In this document: piece after piece, positions 16,118-21,459 of the stretch
How positions within the stretch are numbered: the stretch's first letter is position 1
How the letters are laid out: every line of letters begins with the position of its first letter
Assembly: GCA_045629485.1 (NCBI GenBank)
Contig: JAZQRF010000209.1
Span: 1 to 21,459, forward strand
Origin: Pseudopedobacter sp045629485
GTDB lineage: Bacteria; Bacteroidota; Bacteroidia; Sphingobacteriales; Sphingobacteriaceae
Direction of reading: 5' to 3'
Length of the DNA stretch: 21,459 bases
Made by a program: the position numbers and the translations under genes
Notes under the pieces: model-generated
What the model was told of the DNA's origin: nothing
The model's input: the letters and a program-made list of their open reading frames with translations, nothing else
The model's database searches: none

Positions 16118-17356
16118 TTATTTCAACACTTGCTTTGCAAGTGCACCAGTACCATCGTTAGCTTCGGGTTTTAGATTAAGCGCTTTCATAACCATATCAT
16201 AAACCTCTACAATTGGGAAAGAGTCAATCGTTAATCTACTTTTAAATAAAGGTCCCCAAGCGTAAAATGTCGCATGCATATCTTTAATTTCGTAAGGATT
16301 AAATCCATGAGAGCCTTTTGGACTTTTAGAAAAAAGATTAGGCCATTTCGCCATAAGAATAATATCTCCGATACGATTATATTTATCTTCTTTCATATCA
16401 AAATTCAATTCTTTAGGTAAATCTTTTCGCAAATAGACTGTATAATTTGGATTTTCTTTAGCTTTCAGCTTGTTATACAAGGGCATAATATCCTCCCTTT
16501 CTTTTGCATAAATGCTTAATAGCGCCCTATGATCTACAACTACATACTTACTAGTATCGATGCTAGGTGAGATTTTTATAGGATTGTTTTGCTCAATACT
16601 CGTCATGCCATGATCAGACACGAAAACTACATTTACGGGTAAACCAGTTTCTTGAATAGCAACCTGTAGCTGGGCAATAAAAGAGTCTATATCTGCAACA
16701 GCTTCCTCAGTCTCTTTAGCATCGGGCCCAAAGCTATGACCGGCATGGTCAGTTTCGTTATTGTAAACGGCAATAAAATGTGGACGAACTTTCTCTGGAA
16801 GTGAAAGCCATTTTTTTATTATTTCCACACGCTCCGTCATTCCAATTCTTGGTTTTCCATAATCATAGTAATAACTATTTTGCATCCCGTTAATCTTTTG
16901 TTTGGAGCCTATAAAACCAAGGCTTGCCGTTATCATCCCTTGTTTTTCTGCACTTAGCCAAATTGGGTCATGCGTTAACCAGCTACCATCACCATTCTTT
17001 AGCTTTTTAAGAACGGGGTCATAAAATGAGTTGCCTACAATGCCATTATGTACTGGGTACAAACCTGTTACCAATGAGTAGTGATTTGGACCTGTTGAGG
17101 AAGGAAAAACAGGAATCATAGACGTTGCCTTAACCCCAGTATTTGCATGCTTTAACAAATTTGTTGCTTTGTATTTTTCTGCATAGTCATACCTGAAACC
17201 GTCTGCGGAGATAAAAATCATATATGGACTTTTCATCTGTTCAGCAGTATTTTCTCTTGGTGGTTTTACCCTTTGCTTAGTTACTTCTTGAGCCTCGCAT
17301 TCAAAAATAAGGACCGATAAAACGGCTATGCTTGCAATTATTGCTTTACCTATCAT
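16118..17356 (-). CDS. Exported NPP-type phosphodiesterase / alkaline phosphatase family protein
   Basis: This 412-residue NPP-family enzyme has a signal peptide (about 5-22). The complete zinc ligand set is visible: D52 in SADGFR, nucleophile T88 in SSTGPNHYS, D203 and H207 in ETDHAGH, D248-H249 in SDHGM, and H350 in GSHGFNPYE. N109 in HNGIVGN lies 21 residues after T88, the spacing of the phosphate-contacting Asn in NPPs. The long GIVGNSFYDP and DMHATFYAWGP segments match ectonucleotide pyrophosphatase-type sequences more closely than the second NPP gene (9147-10448) does, so the two are distant paralogues and not a recent duplication. It follows the GH2 gene after 28 bp and precedes GH43, which places it in a glycosidase operon. 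Likely reaction: hydrolysis of a phosphodiester or pyrophosphate bond in the periplasm. The true substrate is unknown. Confidence 0.9.
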   Translation of the reverse strand: MIGKAIIASIAVLSVLIFECEAQEVTKQRVKPPRENTAEQMKSPYMIFISADGFRYDYAEKYKATNLLKHANTGVKATSMIPVFPSSTGPNHYSLVTGLYPVHNGIVGNSFYDPVLKKLKNGDGSWLTHDPIWLSAEKQGMITASLGFIGSKQKINGMQNSYYYDYGKPRIGMTERVEIIKKWLSLPEKVRPHFIAVYNNETDHAGHSFGPDAKETEEAVADIDSFIAQLQVAIQETGLPVNVVFVSDHGMTSIEQNNPIKISPSIDTSKYVVVDHRALLSIYAKEREDIMPLYNKLKAKENPNYTVYLRKDLPKELNFDMKEDKYNRIGDIILMAKWPNLFSKSPKGSHGFNPYEIKDMHATFYAWGPLFKSRLTIDSFPIVEVYDMVMKALNLKPEANDGTGALAKQVLK

Positions 17357-17384
17357 GGTTGTCTTTTATTATTTTTTTCTAAAA

Positions 17385-19925
17385 TTATTTTACTTCAATT
17401 TTCAAACTTGTACTTGCTAAACCTTCGGCACTAGCTTCCAAAATAATATTTCCCGGTTCTTCTGTAGATTGGATCACTACCAAGCATTTACTCTTAAAAG
17501 CTCTTCTTTTGGAAGAAGTGTAATCTGTTAAATCCAAAGGATCGCCATTATCCGTTCCTTTAATTATACCTTTTCCGCTAATTTTAAATGATAAAAGTGG
17601 AGAAGCTTGTGGAACAGGAATACCATGTTCGTCTGTAATGGTTACCTCGCAAAGCAAAATATCTTTCCCATCTGCAGTCATGCTTTTTTCTGTGGTGCTA
17701 ATTCGGATTTTTTCCGGTTTTCCGGCAGTTTTCAACATTTCTTTGGCTACTAGTTTACCACCTCTAAAGCCCGTTACCACCAACTCACCGGGCTGGTACG
17801 GAGTGTCCCAGACCAGTTGTTCGCCCAAGTATGGTTTTGTGCCTAAATCTTTACCGTTCAGTTGTAAGTTCACTTCTTCACAATTGGTATAAACTACCAT
17901 TGGTATAACAATCCCTTCTTTCCCTGGATGCGTCCAATGAGGAAGCATGTGAACCATGGGTTCAGCTGTCCACAAGCTTTGGTATAAGTAATAATGATCT
18001 TTAGGAAAGCCGCAAATATCAATTACTCCGAAGTTTGCCAATCGAGATGGCCATTGGTTTGTTTCTCCCAAATAATCAAAAGCGGTCCACCTAAATTGTC
18101 CCATTACAAATGGTAGATCTAAAGTGCGTTGCCATGCTTTTCTCGCACTTGACCGTACCGTTGCATTGTCATAAGATGATTGATAAAATAGATTACCAGA
18201 CCATGGTTGAAAATTAGGGATGTCAATGAATTTAAAATCCTTATAGTATTGAGTCGTTTGTTCTTCTGGAAATACTTCTTCTTTGCTTAGGTCTTCTATT
18301 GGAAAAACTTTTTCTGCCAAGCCGCCCATTTTACCTGCTTGTTTCGAGTTAATCTCCCATGGTGCAGGAAAATCTCTTCGCCTCCAATTGGTTTTAGTTC
18401 TATAAACACCTCTGGTTTGGTAAGTGTGAGGAACTTCCGTTCCAAGCATCGGTACATTAGGAAACTTAGCGTGGTATTTTTCATAAACACCTTTTTCCTC
18501 ACCATCACCATTAAAGCCTTTTACATCTAGATTAGTAATGGCTTCGTCACCTTTCATCCCTCTTGTTGGATCCACTCCACCTTGAGTTACTGGTCTTCCC
18601 GGGTCAAGCTGATGAATCAAATCGATGAGTTTCGTTTGCGTTTCTACCGTCGGCTTTCTTACCTCATTCCCTATAGACCACATAATCACCGACGGATGGT
18701 TTCTATCTCTCAAAACTAAATCTGTTAAATCCTGTTCCCACCACTCATCAAAATAATTACCATAATCATCTGCTGCTTTTGCAACTTCCCACCCGTCGAA
18801 TGCTTCATCCATCACCATAATTCCAAGACTATCACACATGCTAAAAAACTCAGGTGCAAAAGGATGATGCGATGTTCTAATGGCATTGGTTCCCATCAAT
18901 TTCAGTTGCTTCAACCGGCCAAGTAGCACTTCATCTGGGACGGCAACACCAAATAATCCAGCGTCCTGGTGAAGACAAACGCCTTTTATTTTTGTGTTTT
19001 TCCCGTTTAGTTTAAAACCCCACTCGCCACTAAACTCTATTTTACGGATGCCGAAATTTACCGAATACTCATCCACAACCTTTCCTTTTGTAGAGACCGA
19101 GAATTTGACCTGGTATAAATATGGAGATTCTATTGACCACAACTTTGGCGATGCAATATCGAAGACATGTTCTTGCGAATTTTGCCCCGATTTTAAATTG
19201 ATATTCTTCGAAGTGGATTTAACCAGTTTCCCGCCGAGATCAAGAATATCTATTTTTAATGTTGCAGGAGTGGTTATAGCTTGCTTGTTTATAACATTTA
19301 GATTGATACTAACTTTTGCATTTTTTGCGTCTACATCGGATTGTAGTTGCAAATCTCTATCATTAACATAAACATCGTTTGTTACTTTTAGCCATACATG
19401 CCTGTAAATTCCAGAACCGGTGTACCAACGTCCAGTCAAAGGTTTAGAATGGTCGACTTTCACTATAATAACATTGTTTCCCTTTCTTATATATTTGTTT
19501 AGGTTATACGTAAAACCGATGTAACCATTGGGTCTTTTGCCTAAGAAGTGGCCGTTAATCCAAACTTCACTATTCAGATAAACACCGTCAAAAACTATAG
19601 AAACCTCTTTGTTTAATAACTCATCGGGAATGTTAAACTTCTTTTGATAATAACCAATACCGGCCGGAAGATATCCAGACTGCCAGTCGCCGTTGGTTTC
19701 ATTGTAACTACCTTCAATGCTCCAATCGTGTGGAAGATTGATGTTTCGCCAATTCAAGCTTTCGGGCTTTGATTTTATTTGGGATTCATCCGGATTAAGA
19801 ATGAATTTCCAATCCTTATCAAAATTGAGCAATTGCCTTGTTTCTTTAAGTTTGGCTTTAGACTGTCCCTTGGTGGAAAAAGTGAACAGTCCTAAACAGA
19901 AGAAACACACAAGTAAAAATCTCAT
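17385..19925 (-). CDS. Exported GH2 glycosidase (beta-galactosidase-like)
   Basis: This 846-residue GH2 enzyme has a signal peptide (about 1-20, ending TKGQ). Domains run as a sugar-binding jelly roll (about 30-200, with LPHDWSIEG and GVYLNSEVWINGHFLG), an immunoglobulin-like domain (about 205-300), a TIM barrel (about 305-600), a DUF4982-like domain (about 655-735), and a GH2 C-terminal Ig-like domain (about 745-846). The acid/base is E421 in SIGNEV and the nucleophile is E497 in LGTEVP. The segment between the nucleophile and the C-terminal domains includes SSYDNATVRSSARKAW and QFRWTAFDYLGETNQW, as in many PUL beta-galactosidases. Beta-galactosidase is most likely, but GH2 also covers glucuronidases and mannosidases. 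The upstream sulfatase gene ends 21 bp away and the phosphodiesterase follows after 28 bp, a tight operon. No lipobox is present, so it is probably periplasmic. Confidence 0.93.
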   Translation of the reverse strand: MRFLLVCFFCLGLFTFSTKGQSKAKLKETRQLLNFDKDWKFILNPDESQIKSKPESLNWRNINLPHDWSIEGSYNETNGDWQSGYLPAGIGYYQKKFNIPDELLNKEVSIVFDGVYLNSEVWINGHFLGKRPNGYIGFTYNLNKYIRKGNNVIIVKVDHSKPLTGRWYTGSGIYRHVWLKVTNDVYVNDRDLQLQSDVDAKNAKVSINLNVINKQAITTPATLKIDILDLGGKLVKSTSKNINLKSGQNSQEHVFDIASPKLWSIESPYLYQVKFSVSTKGKVVDEYSVNFGIRKIEFSGEWGFKLNGKNTKIKGVCLHQDAGLFGVAVPDEVLLGRLKQLKLMGTNAIRTSHHPFAPEFFSMCDSLGIMVMDEAFDGWEVAKAADDYGNYFDEWWEQDLTDLVLRDRNHPSVIMWSIGNEVRKPTVETQTKLIDLIHQLDPGRPVTQGGVDPTRGMKGDEAITNLDVKGFNGDGEEKGVYEKYHAKFPNVPMLGTEVPHTYQTRGVYRTKTNWRRRDFPAPWEINSKQAGKMGGLAEKVFPIEDLSKEEVFPEEQTTQYYKDFKFIDIPNFQPWSGNLFYQSSYDNATVRSSARKAWQRTLDLPFVMGQFRWTAFDYLGETNQWPSRLANFGVIDICGFPKDHYYLYQSLWTAEPMVHMLPHWTHPGKEGIVIPMVVYTNCEEVNLQLNGKDLGTKPYLGEQLVWDTPYQPGELVVTGFRGGKLVAKEMLKTAGKPEKIRISTTEKSMTADGKDILLCEVTITDEHGIPVPQASPLLSFKISGKGIIKGTDNGDPLDLTDYTSSKRRAFKSKCLVVIQSTEEPGNIILEASAEGLASTSLKIEVK

Positions 19926-19946
19926 AGACTAAGTTTCTAATATTAT

Positions 19947-21449
19947 TTATTCGTCAACATCATCGCCTTTCGGTTTGATAGGCTTATTTTTTACTTGTGC
20001 TTTCCCATAATGAGGGTTGGATTCAAGTGCCAGTTTCGCATCGGTTTTTTTTATCCATTCTAATAACTCAGCAAGCAACTCATCTCTCTTAGGCTTATTG
20101 ATATTTGCCATATTCTTTTGCTCGCTCACATCGGTTTTTAAATTAAATAGCTCAACTGCCTTGTTGTTATCAACCTTTTTTAACCCGCCATCTAAAGCCC
20201 ATTCTTCATGGTAAAGCATTAATTTCCAGTCTCCCTTTCTAATGGTAGTTACCGGTCTCGATCTAAATATATCATCTCTTGAACCGGGATCTGGACCATC
20301 TAAATAACCTGGAAAATGCCAGAAAATAGACTTACGTTCTAAATCACTACCGCCTTTAAAAAGCTTCACCAGACTTTCCCCGTCTAAAATGTTTCCTGCC
20401 TTGTTTTGTCTTCCGGCAACATCAATAAATGTTGGGTAAAGGTCAAGGTTGATGATTGGTACGTTATTCTGCGAACCGGGTTTAATAACACCTGGCCAAC
20501 GGGCAATGAAAGGTTCTTTAATTCCACCTTCGTAATACATGCCTTTGAAACCTCTAAGTGGTTTTTGTGGTGATTGTGGAAGACCGCCATTATCTGCAGT
20601 AAATATTACCAGCGTATTGCTATCTAAACCTAAATCTTTGATTTTTTTCAACAAAATCCCTACGCCATCATCCATTTGAGCATTCATTGACGCATATTTT
20701 TTGTTGTTTTGAAATTTGCCATCTGCCTTCTCCTTAAACTTTTCCACCATCTCTTCTCTAGCTTGAATGGGCATATGTGTTGCGTGATGAGAAACGTATA
20801 CAAAAAATGGTTTATCCTTATTGTTCTCTATAAACTCGCAAGCACCGTTTGTTATCCTGTAAATTCCTTTTGGATCATTGGTTCTCGCCATATCTTCTTT
20901 CGAAGGAACGCTGTAAGAGCTATCTACGTCAAAACCCTGGTCCGCAGGCATTGTGTTGCTTTTTTCGCTACCTAAATGCCATTTACCAAATATTGCAGTT
21001 TTATAGCCTGCATCCTGCATTGCTTCTGCGACCGTATAAACATCCGGTCTTAATTTGCTTGTGTTTGGAATTGGTATGGTTCTCATTTGATTTATAGGGC
21101 CTCTCTCCGTATTATATACAGCGTAAATACCATGTCGGGGTGTGTATTCTCCGGAAATCAAGCAAGCTCGGCTTGGTGCACAGTTTCCTGCACCAGCATA
21201 AGCGTTATTAAAAATCATTCCCTGTTTTGCAAGGGCATCTATATTGGGTGTTTCATAAAAATCAGACCCGGTGAAACCAGCATCTTTATAACCCATATCA
21301 TCAATAAGAATTAAAACTACGTTTGGCTTTTTGGTTTGCGCACTTGACTGGGATGTGGGAGCGCACAGGATGAAAGCTAAGAAAGCGATTGCCAATCTTA
21401 AACTCTTTCCACTAATTTGAATTGCTATTTTATCTAGACGGTTTTTCAT
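19947..21449 (-). CDS. Exported type I sulfatase with CAPSR signature
   Basis: This 500-residue formylglycine-dependent sulfatase has an N-terminal region with a hydrophobic core at about 18-31 and probable cleavage near QSSAQ. Metal ligands D50-D51 sit in LIDDMGYKD, the signature is C90-A-P-S-R94 followed by ACLISGEYTPRHGIYAV, K156 and H158 are in GKWHLG, H225 in ATHMP, and D286-N287 in TADNGG. The post-signature run EYTPRHG with a downstream NTERGP is unlike the other three complete sulfatases in the window, so it represents another subfamily. The ATG lies 10 bp from the window edge. No in-frame stop is visible upstream, so a longer start cannot be excluded, but the signal peptide fits this one. 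It is first of the visible genes in the right-hand block. Any promoter lies outside the window. Confidence 0.94.
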   Translation of the reverse strand: MKNRLDKIAIQISGKSLRLAIAFLAFILCAPTSQSSAQTKKPNVVLILIDDMGYKDAGFTGSDFYETPNIDALAKQGMIFNNAYAGAGNCAPSRACLISGEYTPRHGIYAVYNTERGPINQMRTIPIPNTSKLRPDVYTVAEAMQDAGYKTAIFGKWHLGSEKSNTMPADQGFDVDSSYSVPSKEDMARTNDPKGIYRITNGACEFIENNKDKPFFVYVSHHATHMPIQAREEMVEKFKEKADGKFQNNKKYASMNAQMDDGVGILLKKIKDLGLDSNTLVIFTADNGGLPQSPQKPLRGFKGMYYEGGIKEPFIARWPGVIKPGSQNNVPIINLDLYPTFIDVAGRQNKAGNILDGESLVKLFKGGSDLERKSIFWHFPGYLDGPDPGSRDDIFRSRPVTTIRKGDWKLMLYHEEWALDGGLKKVDNNKAVELFNLKTDVSEQKNMANINKPKRDELLAELLEWIKKTDAKLALESNPHYGKAQVKNKPIKPKGDDVDE

Positions 21450-21459
21450 GGTTGAATAA

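Noticed and set aside
18994..19371. 125-codon open frame on the plus strand
   Set aside because: It lies wholly antisense to the GH2 sugar-binding and Ig-like domains, its translation is low-complexity without a recognisable motif, and GH2 is unbroken.
20709..21314. Several overlapping 75-88 codon frames on the plus strand
   Set aside because: They overlap each other and the intact sulfatase on the minus strand, as expected of chance frames opposite a real gene.

Overview
This window is an enzyme-rich carbohydrate-utilisation locus from a Bacteroidota chromosome, most likely a Pedobacter-like or other Sphingobacteriaceae relative. The phylum call is firm. It rests on a one-protein hybrid two-component sensor/regulator with twin seven-bladed propellers, exported families typical of polysaccharide utilisation loci (PULs), AT-rich DNA, little Shine-Dalgarno signal, and a TAnnTTTG-type -7 box. 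The genus is a guess.

Layout. The left edge (2-118, + strand) holds only the last 38 codons of a protein that looks like a sulfatase. It converges with a long minus-strand array. In transcription order (right to left) that array starts with a block of sulfatase (21449-19947), GH2 glycosidase (19925-17385), NPP-type phosphodiesterase (17356-16118) and lipoprotein GH43 with a discoidin-like tail (15994-14486). The block ends at a perfect 16-bp hairpin terminator (14382-14418). That terminator is shared with the only complete plus-strand gene, an exported calcineurin-like metallophosphoesterase (13199-14323). A 670-bp divergent intergenic region (12529-13198) follows. The second minus-strand block is sulfatase with a C-terminal carbohydrate-binding-like domain (12528-10453), a second NPP-type phosphodiesterase (10448-9147), sulfatase (9041-7614), hybrid two-component regulator (7595-3546), sulfatase (3413-1959) and a Tat-exported Gfo/Idh/MocA oxidoreductase (1799-411).

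How the parts may work together. Four complete Cys-type sulfatases with clearly different sequences, plus GH2 and GH43 glycosidases, point to stepwise desulfation and exo-trimming of a sulfated glycan in the periplasm or at the outer membrane. The regulator, embedded 18 bp behind a sulfatase gene, probably senses a released oligosaccharide and activates the locus. The unusual part is three exported phosphoester hydrolases: two NPP-type alkaline-phosphatase-superfamily enzymes, each beside a sulfatase or glycosidase, and one calcineurin-like enzyme. This suggests either a glycan carrying both sulfate and phosphate (or phosphodiester) groups, or NPP-fold enzymes recruited to other ester bonds. 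No SusC/SusD transporter pair and no sulfatase-maturating enzyme is present, so both must lie elsewhere. I see no tRNA, rRNA, CRISPR array, insertion sequence or prophage gene.
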